Below are positions 35,690 to 46,456 of a DNA stretch of 64,000 bases, one piece after another. Source of the stretch: Ophioderma brevispina (Eukaryota > Echinodermata > Ophiuroidea > Amphilepidida > Ophiodermatidae); contig JAMKCH010078420.1 of assembly GCA_023653785.1 (NCBI GenBank), positions 1-64,000 on the forward strand, in the 5' to 3' direction. The notes beneath the pieces were generated by a model. That model saw only the letters and a program-made list of their open reading frames with translations, was not told the origin of the DNA and made no database searches. How positions within the stretch are numbered: position 1 is the first letter of the stretch; each line of letters begins with the position of its first letter. Position numbers and translations under genes: made by a program.

Positions 35690-36915
35690 AATAGGAGACT
35701 ACTCTTCTTTCAGCTATAATTTGTTTTTTTTTTGATGAAAATCCGACATGCCTTTCCGATTATATAGTAATTTTAAGTATGAAACACAAAACATATCAAT
35801 ACATGTAAAATCGCCATGTAGGTGGTTTTGTTTACGGAAATATTCTTCTATATAATTTATACGAAATGTATGATGTTGTGTGAGATCATTTTTGCTTAGA
35901 ACCCCCTCCCCGCACCTTTATGCATAACAACATTTTTAACAGTAAATTATTTTGCCCAAAATTTTACGTTTTTTATTTTTATTGCCTAAATATCAGTTTG
36001 TGCAATTTGGTGGGAACCATTCACACTCGGCCCCCCATTTTTTTTTTTTGGGCCAATATTCGCTTATAGCATAAGTCAGCATTGTGGTGGTGATAGTCTG
36101 AAACATGATTAAAGGTGCATTGTTTTGCCACTTAAAAATCGTTCTCGAGTAACTTTTTTCACAATTATTATTTAAGCAATGAAATGTATTTATGTCTAAT
36201 TTATATTCTTACAAAAGTTTTAGTTTTCTAAATTCTCAAGCGGTCATTTTAAAATATTAAGCAAAAAATAATATCAAATTTTCAACAAAAGTCATGTTTG
36301 TAATGTTAAAATTTATTATCTCACTATTTATTCTAAAAAATTAAAATGCAAACATATAGTTTAAAATGTAATTTTATAGTGTTTTTAGATTTTAAAGTTA
36401 ATTTTATCGAAAAAAATTGGGGGCCTTTTTTTTTTTTTTTTTACGGACTATGCTATTGCGCTCAAAGCATTTCATCGTAGAAACAAAGATGAACAACCCA
36501 TGCTTTTCAAGTTGTCAATTTTATTTGTTACACATTTTTAATGAATAAAATTGCTTCCAGCAATTTAATAAAAATTTAGTTTGAGTTTCCTGATTACTAT
36601 GGTATATAATTCTTATCGAAACATTAAAATACACAAAAACCCACACTCTGCTTATTTAAAGCTCCTTCAAGACATTTAACAAAGATTAAATACCTATGTG
36701 AATACACACACCGTTTCAACATAGGGGCAAGTGGTCTATGCATTTTTGGTTTATCTTTCTTTATGTTAATATATTCCATTTGAAAATTTTCCTGGGTGTT
36801 GTGAAAATTCCATTCAAATGCGGTTACTCTTTTTTGTGTAGTGATTTGTTATACTATTTCACAGGAACACTTCAGCGATGGCCAACGCAGCAGTCGCCAC
36901 GAACGGCAAGGGAAA
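35690..36915. other. No gene; homopolymers
   Basis: T runs lie at about 36038-36050 and 36426-36442, bracketing a stretch whose flanks GGCCCCCCATTTTTT and AAATTGGGGGCCTTTT are inverse to each other. That suggests an AT-rich inverted-repeat element of about 410 bp at 36030-36440. No coding region is supported. Confidence 0.4.
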
Positions 36916-36927
36916 AGGGACAGGCGC

Positions 36928-37985
36928 TATGGTTGGCTAATGGCCTCCAAATTAACGAAAATCCAAGATTTTCGACAAAAGCTGGATGTTCGGCGGCTAA
37001 TCACGTTTTGATTTGATAATCAAGTTTCTTTTTCAATTATTGGTCATTTGGCGTCGAAAAATCTTGGATTTTCAATCGTAATCAAGTTTCAACTCTGATT
37101 TTTGGTAATCTTTAATCTTGCATAAATTCGATAAAATTGGATTATCACTTTGATAACCAAGATACTTTTCGATTTATGGACCGATCCTTGAAATCTTGGA
37201 TTTTCATTTGATTAATCCCAGTTTTCATTCTGAATCTTGGATTATCAATTTGAAAATCCAAGAATTTTCAATATTGTGCATCTAGCGTCGAAAATCCAAG
37301 ATTTTCGGTCGATAATCAAGTTTATCGAGTATTGTCCAGTTAGCGTCGAAAATCAGAGTTTCGGCGATAAATCCAGTTATCAAACGTGATGTCAAGTTGA
37401 AAATCTGGATTATCAATTTGAAAATCCAGATTTCAAATTTGGGCTATCTGCGTCGAAAATCCAAGATTTTCGATCAATTAATTCCCATTTTCAACTTGAT
37501 TTTGATGAACTGGAACTATAAAATCGAAAAACTGTGATTTTCACTTTGATAATAACAAGTTTTTCGATTTATGTACAATTTAGCGTCGAAAATCCAAGAT
37601 TTGCGGTCGATATCAAGTTTATCACTTGATGTCAATAACTTGGACTATCAAATCGAAAACTCTGGATTTTCCTTTGATAATGCCAGGTTTTTCGACATTT
37701 ACAGAAAGAGAGACAAAGAAATCGAAATTCTTGGATTATCGAATGAAATCCAAGAGATTTTCAGAATCAATGTCCAATAATTAGAAAAACCTGGATTTTC
37801 GAGTCGATAGTCTTGGATTATCAAGTGATAATCCAAATTCATTCACATATCGAAACCCCAAAATATTGGATTATCAATTGAAAGTCCACGGTTATTCTGA
37901 GAATTGGATTCAATTGAACAATTTCTTGATTTTCGACGGGGATAATCCAAAATGTGGGCGAAAATCTTGGATTCGGATATTGGAC
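36928..37985. repeat. Self-complementary satellite array 2
   Basis: Units centre on GTCGAAAATCCAAGATTTTCG and on (A)ATCTTGGATTATCA / GATAATCCAAG inverses. A more complete unit at about 37284-37335 reads GAAAATCCAAGATTTTCGG, then TCGATAATCAAGTTTATC. That framework is the same as array 1 (GAAAAACCAGGTTTCTCGG, then TCGATAAACCAGGTTTATC) with the palindromic core changed. It is strongly degenerate with many indels. Confidence 0.85.
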
Positions 37986-38284
37986 ATTAGGCCAACCATA
38001 GGACCTTATATGATACTCGCGTGTTGTCATACTACTAACAGCCACTCAAGGTTCAGCAAAATCACTTCGTGTTTACTCACATCGCTTTGACGGCGACTGT
38101 AATACGATTATCTGTTTCACATGTATCATCAATTACTAATCAATTACAAGATTATATTACAGTATACTATATCATGAAAGATTACAGGATATTATTAAAA
38201 TTATCTCACAGTGTTTGTGAAGGACCTGGAAGGATAATCAGAGTTAGGAATATCCAATTAACATACTTTTGTGAGCTATTTATA

Positions 38285-38710
38285 CATCAGTAATTCAACT
38301 GAACTATTTGAACTACCCCCCCCCCCACAAAAAAAAATCCCCAAAATGCTGTTCCGGGGTACCCAAAGTGCTCTTCAGGAGGGTCCAATCCCAAAAGAGG
38401 GTGTGGGTGATTTACTAACAGGGTTAGGAATGCCCTATTTACGTGCTTTAGGTGTATAAATATACATTATCGGCTATGAGAAATTCAAAAAAACATTTGT
38501 TGCACCCCCCCGGAAAAGCATTTTCCTTTTGAATATATTTTTTAAAACTAGTTTAGTTAAACTTCTCATAGCCGAAATGTATAATTGGACACCTAAATCA
38601 CCTAAATACGACATTCCTAACCCCCTTAGTAACAATCCCCCCCTTTTTTAACCATCCCGGAACAGCACTTTTGTCATTTTGGGGGACTTGGCAAAATAGT
38701 TCAGTTGAAT
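38285..38710. mobile_element. Fold-back MITE, about 425 bp
   Basis: The left arm (GAACTATTTGAAC, CCAAAATGCTGTTCCGGGGT, GTTAGGAATGCC, TTATCGGCTATGAGAA) is matched in inverse by the right arm (TCTCATAGCCGAAATG, GACATTCCTAACCCC, CCCGGAACAGCAC, AAATAGTTCAG). The loop is at about 38485-38540. Confidence 0.8.
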
Positions 38711-38919
38711 TTCATATATAAGAAATTATGTAATTGAAGAGTGTAGAACAAGAAGTACCCAAGTGTTAAACAACTTTTCAAATTAAAATAAGCCTCAATA
38801 CTTTCATTTCCTGATTTGTTGAAAAAGGTGAAGTACATTTCCTCAGAACTAAATTTGTGGACTTAAGTTCTTCTTATTCTATACTCTTCAATTAGACCAT
38901 AAAATTATGTGAATTGGAC

Positions 38920-39155
38920 AACCGAGCCATTTCATTAAACTACCCTCTCACGGCAGTGGCACCCCCGGAAGAGCATATTAAGCATATTTTGGGAATTTAA
39001 ATATAGTTTAGGTGAATTTCTCATTCCCGAAAATGTATAATTAGACACCTAAATCACATAAATATGGCATTCCTAACCCATTAGTAAAAACACCCCTTTT
39101 TGGAGTGGAACCCCGGATAAGGATTTTAGACACATTTTTTTTAATTATCGGCGTT
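38920..39155. repeat. Single arm of the same fold-back family
   Basis: GAATTTCTCATTCCCGAAAATGTATAATTAGACACCTAAATCAC, GGCATTCCTAACCC and ACCCCGGA (each seen as separate blocks) repeat the right arm of the 38.3-kb element 350 bp upstream. No matching left arm is present. Confidence 0.7.
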
Positions 39156-39243
39156 CGCCATCGTGTTCAGCGGAAAAATCACTCCAGAATGAATTTTAAA
39201 AATACAGTGGGCAACATTTCTCACTTGAGTGTGGTTCAGAAGA

Positions 39244-39700
39244 CCCAATTCGCATAGCAGGAACATGTTATAACTGGTAGATGCTATTCAGCAGGTACCT
39301 GTTATAACTGACTCAATGTATACACTGCATACAGTGCTATACAGCAGGTACCAGTGGAACGGGTTACTGTTCCTTAACGTATTGTACACGCGTATTTCCA
39401 ATCATGGGCTTAGAATGTTTCTCTTTACTCTAAAATAAAATTGAAATACATTTATTTTAAAAAGTCCATGGTCGGATTCGAACCTGTGATACCTGCATCA
39501 TAAATCGATGCTCTTATCCACTACACTAGCGAGGGAGGAGTGAGAGGTGATTGATTTTAATCCTACATAAGCTTTACGGAATAAAGCGATAATACTTTTG
39601 TGATATGATATACTGTATACATTGAGTCAGTTATAACAGGTACCTGCTGAATAGCAAAAACATTTACCAGTTATAACAGGTTCCTGCTATGTGAATTGGG
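39244..39700. mobile_element. MITE with 80-bp TIRs and a tRNA-like core, copy 1
   Basis: Arms start CCCAATTCGCATAGCAGGAA and contain three tandem motifs of the form GTTATAACTG and CAGCAGGTACC. The right arm is their inverse, ending at 39700. Between the arms lies a minus-strand tRNA-like segment (39465-39536). A second copy is at 55532-55951. It is non-coding. Confidence 0.82.
39465..39536 (-). tRNA. tRNA-like core of the MITE, copy 1
   Basis: In inverse it reads CTAGTGTAGTGGATAAGAGCA (A box with D-arm character) and CACAGGTTCGAATCCGACCA (B box). The acceptor ends do not pair, so it is a tRNA-derived relic carried by the MITE. Confidence 0.5.
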
Positions 39701-40060
39701 TGTTCAAAATGATAACCGTTTTTCGCTTACGTATATCTCAGCCAGTATCCGTCACTTTCTTGTACCAAATCATGCGTGTTACGGATACACGTCAAATGGA
39801 ACGCAAAAGGTGATGACGTATCCGTGCTCATATCCGTATCCGTGACCTTGCTAAACCTCTCTAATAGAACATTGAGTACCAATTACGGGATTACATCTCG
39901 TGTGAGATTAGGTACGCCCACACATAAACAAACTGATCCCGAAGCAAAATCATGAAAGGTACCTCCGTATACCCCACTCCTATTACTAGTCCATAAGCTG
40001 CCATCATATCGGATTTCCCGTCCGTTGCACCCAACTGGTGATTAATTTTCCCATATATCA
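39701..40060. other. No recognised feature
   Basis: Intervening sequence between two mobile elements, without gene or repeat signature. Confidence 0.3.
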
Positions 40061-41400
40061 CCTTGAAGGGGATGTCCCCCTGGCTAGAATGAGGTATGTT
40101 TCCGCCCCGAAAAGCTTCACGTTAGCGTGTCCTGCCTATTTCAAAATGGCCGCCATTGTTTCGTGTAAAACAGCCATTTTAATTTCATTACAGAGAGAGA
40201 TTTTATCCACGCCTACGCGAAATCAGGTTTCTAACTTCCTAAAGGGCGCTTACACATCTAAGCGTCCAAGATGGCCCCTGCAAGGAGGCATATTTTGCTA
40301 AATGTACTTAAAATGGCATATTGTTGAAATAAGAACCTGGGTGATATTTTGGGAGCTCCAAAAAGAATTTATGGCATTTATATTTCACATACAGGCTTGT
40401 TTTTAAATATGGCGGTGATTATATTCGCTCTGGGGTACATAAATCAGGAAGAAAAGCAGCCCTACCCCTCTTTTCGATGTTTTTAAACAACACTTTCTAA
40501 TAATGACCCTAATCATTTCCAAGATGTAAAAATATTTAAGTGGTGTATTGACTTGTCCAAGAGAGTGCTGTAACTATAGCTGGTTACTATGTGGGCATAT
40601 AACGTAGTTTAAATCGACTCTATAATAGTTCAAAGGAAGACAACAGCTCATATCAACCTGATACAATAAAATCATAATAAATGGGTGTGGACTGTATTTA
40701 AAGACTACTCAGTGACGTCATAGGTGTTTCCCAGTAAAAATAGTTGTCTATATGTAGAAGGAAAATTTAAATATGATGACCTAACTTTCTTTCGAGCACA
40801 TCAATTGCTTTCTTTGTTTCTGACTTGCACCACCAGCTCTTTCTCCGTCTCTACTGCCGAGACCGTCTTCCTTCCCAGCGCCAACTAGTGTTGAGTGGTC
40901 TGCAATTGTCCAGAAGTACGAGAGAAAATTGCAGGAAAATCAATAGTTTTCCTTATAGTACTATGTCGAAAAAGATGTGCAGGGGCGTTTTTCTTCTTGA
41001 TTCATGTCCCCCGGAGCGGGTATAACCGCCGCCATCATGAGTTAAGATCATGTCCGCAATATACAAATGTCTTTAATTCTCTTTTTGGTGCTCTCAAAAT
41101 ATTACTCGCATTCTTACCCCATCAATTTGGCAATTTTAGTACATTTAACAAAACATGCCTTCTTCCGGCGTATGTATACCACATTGGACACTTAAATGTT
41201 TAAGCCCATTTGAGGAAGGTAAAACTTTATTTCGTTTAGTCCTGGATAAAGTTCCTTTCTATATCTATAATGAAAATACAATACCAGTTTTTCATAAAAC
41301 AATGGCCAAAGCCATTTTGAAATAGGCAGTACTCGATAATGTGCCACATTTCGGGGCGGAAACATACCTTATCCTAGTAAGGGGGACACCTCTTTCAAGG
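40061..41400. mobile_element. TIR element, about 1.34 kb
   Basis: The left end CCTTGAAGGGGATGTCCCCC with GAGGTATGTTTCCGCCCCGAAA is matched in inverse by the right end (TTTCGGGGCGGAAACATACC, GGGGGACACCTCTTTCAAGG). Inner blocks GCCTATTTCAAAATGGC and its inverse extend the arms to about 110 bp. The interior holds no recognisable transposase. Confidence 0.8.
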
Positions 41401-42480
41401 AATATGTCAAATTTTTTGTCAAGCGCAGTTTGACTTACATTCATAAAATATGTAACATGATGCACACAACATCGTGTTTGCTCGAATTGTTATTGCTGAC
41501 ACTGTAATATTGATGGATTAATGAAAGTAATAATAAATTTGAAAATAAGTGACAGAAGGAATATTTTGTTCATTTCGTTGTGTTTTATTATTATTGATAT
41601 AAAAACACATCGATCGTCAAGTTCACAGGGGGTAGGACAACGACTGCTTCTGCTCGATTTGGGCTTGGGGATTTCAACGGTAATAATTTTGTGGAACGCT
41701 ACGTTGGCAGGTACTATGGTAGTCTCTGTGTCTCAGTTTATTACAAAACTCCTTCTTAATCCTAGTTCAATAAATCTTAGTAATATCCTGATAAATAAAG
41801 GATAAATTATTTGACTTTAAAAATCCTTCGGGGTTAGTGGATTAACCCGCTGCAAAATAGTGTAATTTCCAATAACGTCATTAGATTTAAATATTCGTGA
41901 CCAGGCCTAGCAAGTCTGAGTGTAACGTCCGATACGCGTAATAGCCGGCCCTCCTACCGTTAAGTCTTTGAAAGGACTAGCACTCGAGTGGGCTGCGCCG
42001 TATTTGTGATGCCGATTTGGATTCAGCTGTTGCTGTGTTAGGATGGCATGTCCTACCCCCCTGGAGTTTCACTCGAAGAGGAAAGTGGCACCACTGCGAT
42101 ATGATGTCACAACGACGTAAATTTGGATATTCATCACGTGACTTCACCATTTGGCCTGCGATGTGTGATTTTTCGAATCGTTTTCGAGTAATCTATTGGG
42201 CGAAAAATTAAAAGGGCAAAAACTCAACAATGTGGACAATTTTCAACATTATTTTGATTTCCTAAGTAATCTACGTATCTAAGCTTTCCATCCATACCAA
42301 GTTTTCCAAATATTCAGAATCATGACATATTTCCTTTAAGGGATATTATTTGAAAAATTAATCACCAGGTGGGTGCAACAAATTCGAATTTTAAGGCTTG
42401 TACAGAACTGGCCTTATGGACTATACTAATATTATTCGCTAACGACTACAACAGTGGCGTGTAATGACCCGTTTACGATA
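41401..42480. other. No recognised feature
   Basis: Mostly AT-rich, with no ORF that shows a domain and no identified repeat end. Confidence 0.3.
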
Positions 42481-42483
42481 AAA

Positions 42484-44689
42484 ACTAATTAGTCAAAACG
42501 AAAATGCTGCAATATTTGAAAAATCGGCTCATCACGATGGCCTTTATGATTCTATCTGTTGACTTCTTAACATGCATATAACAATTGCTTAATACAACGT
42601 TGTTGAACACCTAAGTAAAATCAATCATTTTCATAATATTTACCGAATGATAAAAATCAAATTTGATTTAAAAATTATAGATGACATTTTACGTTGAAAT
42701 AAACACAACGTTTTTATTCAAACTCCCAACAAAGCTCTTTACCGCCCCAGTGTTGAAATACGTAGGCCAGAGAGATTCTACGTTCATGTGACCGTACATT
42801 TGAGTGTATATACACATTTTCTTTTGCTGAAATGAAGATTCGGGGTTGTAGAATAAGAATCTGCCGCGCGCCACTGGAAATCCTGGGCGTTTTGAGAACA
42901 ATCCAAAGATGGCGTGCCATAACTGATATTTATCTATTCAATACTAATATCTAATCAAACTATGGAGTACTTCTAGAAATAAATAGGACCCAATGAACAA
43001 GTGTGTGCACTCGTAACATTAAAGTCATACTTTAATTGAAATGGAAGCAAATCCAATAATTTTAAAATACGCCATATAACAGCCACATACCTGCGTAAAT
43101 AGGAAATGGAAGTGCTAGGGTAATGGTGTTAGACCACAATAAATGCATTTCTGATACTTTAAAAATTGTACATAAGTCAATCAATATGGCATGTCAAAAA
43201 TTGTTTAAATGCTCCAAAAATCGAATTTAAAAATTAATATGGCGCAAAGTTGTCAAATACCATAGGAATTACATTTTTTCACATAAATTGCACTCAATTT
43301 ATAATTTGACACATTTTTTTATCGGGATCACCTGTATCACTTGGTTATGATCATAGGTACATTTCTAATTGTTTCATTGACACATTAATTTATACTTAAG
43401 GGTAATATTTAGAAATTTGTGTCAAATATTGTTTTGAAGATATTCACGTTTTTGGCTGCCATATTGATTGAAGGGGGCACCCGGCAGATTCCAATTCTAC
43501 ACACCCTTATCTATCACTTTCAGCAAACAAAAATGTGTATATACTCAACTTTACGGTCAGGCCATAACTTGGACCATATCTCTCCGACTATCAGACAAAG
43601 TGACCAAATATAAAAATTATCGTCGTGAACACGTAAGTGTAAAGTATCCATGGCTTTCTGGAATGCGTAAAAGTTGCGATGGCTTTATAGTCTACTAATA
43701 TCCTGGTCTGATTTGTAGTCACCTCTACACACAACACTTCTTCCACGCTTCAATCCGTTATTGTCTATGGAAAGCGGACTCAGGGATAATGTGATTCATT
43801 TACAATGTGCTTCATTGGTGTCAAGTCGGGAATCTACGAAATATTATGTCATATGCCTATTTACACTCATTTTTTACCAAGGTTCGTCGTACCCGACAAG
43901 AAAAAGGACCATGGGCAAGATACGTTTAGAGACCATGGAATTTACGTCAGGTGGCCCATTTTGTGACTCAATTAGATGGCCTATGTATTTTCAATGAATT
44001 GTCTTGCATTCATGTTTGGAATGCCAATTTAGCCAGTGTTTACTCAATGTCTGCTTACCACAAACAGAGCACCTGAAAACACCGTCACTGTGACATAGAC
44101 GTATATGGTCCATGAGGCAACCTTCATCTTGATATTGCTGCTGGCAGATTTGACATTCGTGGATCACTGCAAAAGCCTTTTGTTGGAGACATTCGTGGCA
44201 GTTACAAATGGGGAAAGAACGAGTATCACACTGCGTTGTTTATTTTGCATTTATGTCGTGCAACACCTTCTCGTCCATCCGTGCTATACTATCAAAGGTG
44301 AACAGCTTCTCACAACTAAAACAAGATTTCCCAGACAATTGCATTTTCACGTGATGCAGATATTGCTCTTTTGTGGGAAAGCGTCTTCTACAGAACCAGC
44401 ATATTAGTTTCTTAGCAAGATCGTCGTATTCTTCGCGATAATCTTTAGCGCTTTTTGTTCTTAAAGTTTTCTTACGCTGGAAGCATTGATGGACGGTTTG
44501 TTCTGATTTTCGTTTTTGTTTATGCGCAAAGGAAGCAAACAAATTGCTCTCCATAGTTTTGAAATGTAGAGGAATTTCAATTTGAGAGATCGGTCTCGTC
44601 GTATCGGATGTGAGCATACTACATACTGAATCAGAACCTCTTATGTTACATTTGCCTATGAGAGACGGTTCAGACGGATTGTAGGTGTT
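42484..44689. repeat. Tandem duplication, unit 1 (upstream copy)
   Basis: This unit recurs at about 44702-46879. From 43261 to 44689 I see no difference from 45451-46879 (offset exactly 2190). From 42484 to 43260 the match to 44702-45450 is broken by many one- and two-base indels and substitutions. The identity stops abruptly inside the zinc-finger gene at 44690, so this unit holds only the gene's 3' part. The sharp mosaic suggests an assembly or haplotype artefact or recent partial gene conversion. Confidence 0.92.
43991..44687 (-). pseudogene. Truncated 3' copy of the zinc-finger gene
   Basis: It repeats the last ~148 codons before the internal TAA (44240-44242) and the 82-codon continuation down to TGA (43991-43993), with the same in-frame stop. 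The 5' four-fifths of the gene are absent because the duplication begins within the coding sequence. It is either a non-functional duplicate or an artefactual assembly repeat. Confidence 0.8.
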
Positions 44690-46180
44690 TCAAATCGTCA
44701 ACTATAGTCAAAACGAAAATGCTCAATATTTGAAAATCGGCTCATCACGATTGCATTTATGATTCTATCTGTTGTTCTTAACATGCATATAACAATGCTT
44801 AAATAAACGTTTTGAACACCTAAGTAAAATCAATCATAATATTTACCTAATGCTAAAAATCAAAATTGATTTAAAAATATAGATGAACATTTATGTAAAA
44901 GAAACAAAACGTTTATCAACTCCCAACAAAGCTCTGTTCCGCAGTTTGAAATACGTAGTCAGAGAGAACGTTCATGTGACCGTACATTTGAGTATATACA
45001 CATTTTCTTTTGCTGAAAATGATAGATTCGGGTGTGTAGAATAAGAATCTGCCGGGCGCCACCTGGACATCCTTGGGCGTTTTGAGAACTCCAAGATGGC
45101 GTCGCCATAAATGATTATTATCTATTCAATCCTATATATATAATCAAACTATGGAGTTACTAGAAATACTATAGGACCCAATGAACAAATGTGTGGCACT
45201 CGTAACATTAAGTCATACTTTAAATTGAAAATGGAAGCCAAATCCAATAATTTTAAAATACGCCATATAACAGCAAATACCTGCGATAAAATAGAAATGG
45301 AGTGCTTAGGTAATGTTGTTAGACACAATAAATGCATTTCTGATACTTTTAAAATTGTAACATAACGTCAATCAATATGGCAGTCAAAAATTTGTTTTAA
45401 ATGCTCCAAAATCGAAATAAAACTAATATGGCGCAAAGTTGTCAAAATACCATAGGAATTACATTTTTTCACATAAATTGCACTCAATTTATAATTTGAC
45501 ACATTTTTTTATCGGGATCACCTGTATCACTTGGTTATGATCATAGGTACATTTCTAATTGTTTCATTGACACATTAATTTATACTTAAGGGTAATATTT
45601 AGAAATTTGTGTCAAATATTGTTTTGAAGATATTCACGTTTTTGGCTGCCATATTGATTGAAGGGGGCACCCGGCAGATTCCAATTCTACACACCCTTAT
45701 CTATCACTTTCAGCAAACAAAAATGTGTATATACTCAACTTTACGGTCAGGCCATAACTTGGACCATATCTCTCCGACTATCAGACAAAGTGACCAAATA
45801 TAAAAATTATCGTCGTGAACACGTAAGTGTAAAGTATCCATGGCTTTCTGGAATGCGTAAAAGTTGCGATGGCTTTATAGTCTACTAATATCCTGGTCTG
45901 ATTTGTAGTCACCTCTACACACAACACTTCTTCCACGCTTCAATCCGTTATTGTCTATGGAAAGCGGACTCAGGGATAATGTGATTCATTTACAATGTGC
46001 TTCATTGGTGTCAAGTCGGGAATCTACGAAATATTATGTCATATGCCTATTTACACTCATTTTTTACCAAGGTTCGTCGTACCCGACAAGAAAAAGGACC
46101 ATGGGCAAGATACGTTTAGAGACCATGGAATTTACGTCAGGTGGCCCATTTTGTGACTCAATTAGATGGCCTATGTATTT

Positions 46181-46429
46181 TCAATGAATTGTCTTGCATT
46201 CATGTTTGGAATGCCAATTTAGCCAGTGTTTACTCAATGTCTGCTTACCACAAACAGAGCACCTGAAAACACCGTCACTGTGACATAGACGTATATGGTC
46301 CATGAGGCAACCTTCATCTTGATATTGCTGCTGGCAGATTTGACATTCGTGGATCACTGCAAAAGCCTTTTGTTGGAGACATTCGTGGCAGTTACAAATG
46401 GGGAAAGAACGAGTATCACACTGCGTTGT
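46181..46429 (-). CDS. In-frame continuation past the TAA: C2H2 zinc-finger segment
   Basis: Directly after the TAA at 46430-46432 the same frame stays open for 82 codons to TGA (46181-46183). It contains a Cys cluster (CDTRSFPICNC, HEC). Then comes a canonical C2H2 finger, CQIC followed by QQQYQDEGCLMDH and IRLCH, with spacing C-x2-C-x3-Y-x5-L-x2-H-x4-H. A shorter finger-like CSVCGK...H...HSKH follows. A perfect finger in the exact frame of the upstream gene is strong evidence that this was, or is, its C-terminus. The same sequence occurs in the duplicated copy. Confidence 0.75.
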   Translation of the reverse strand, partial: TTQCDTRSFPICNCHECLQQKAFAVIHECQICQQQYQDEGCLMDHIRLCHSDGVFRCSVCGKQTLSKHWLNWHSKHECKTIH

Positions 46430-46456
46430 TTATTTTGCATTTATGTCGTGCAACAC
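46421..46456 (-). other. Candidate 36-nt in-phase GT-AG mini-intron
   Basis: AAG|GTGTTG at the 5' side and AACGCAG|TGT at the 3' side enclose exactly 36 nt (12 codons) that include the internal TAA. Removal would keep the frame and join the 775-codon ORF to the zinc-finger continuation. At 36 nt it is shorter than usual animal introns, so this is only a possibility. Confidence 0.25.

Noticed and set aside
24485..37985. Possible CRISPR-like repeat arrays
   Set aside because: Units are degenerate with no unique spacers of constant length, and the surroundings are plainly eukaryotic.
46430..46432. Reassigned genetic code (TAA as glutamine)
   Set aside because: The repeats and SINEs point to an animal nuclear genome with the standard code, and one gene is not enough evidence.
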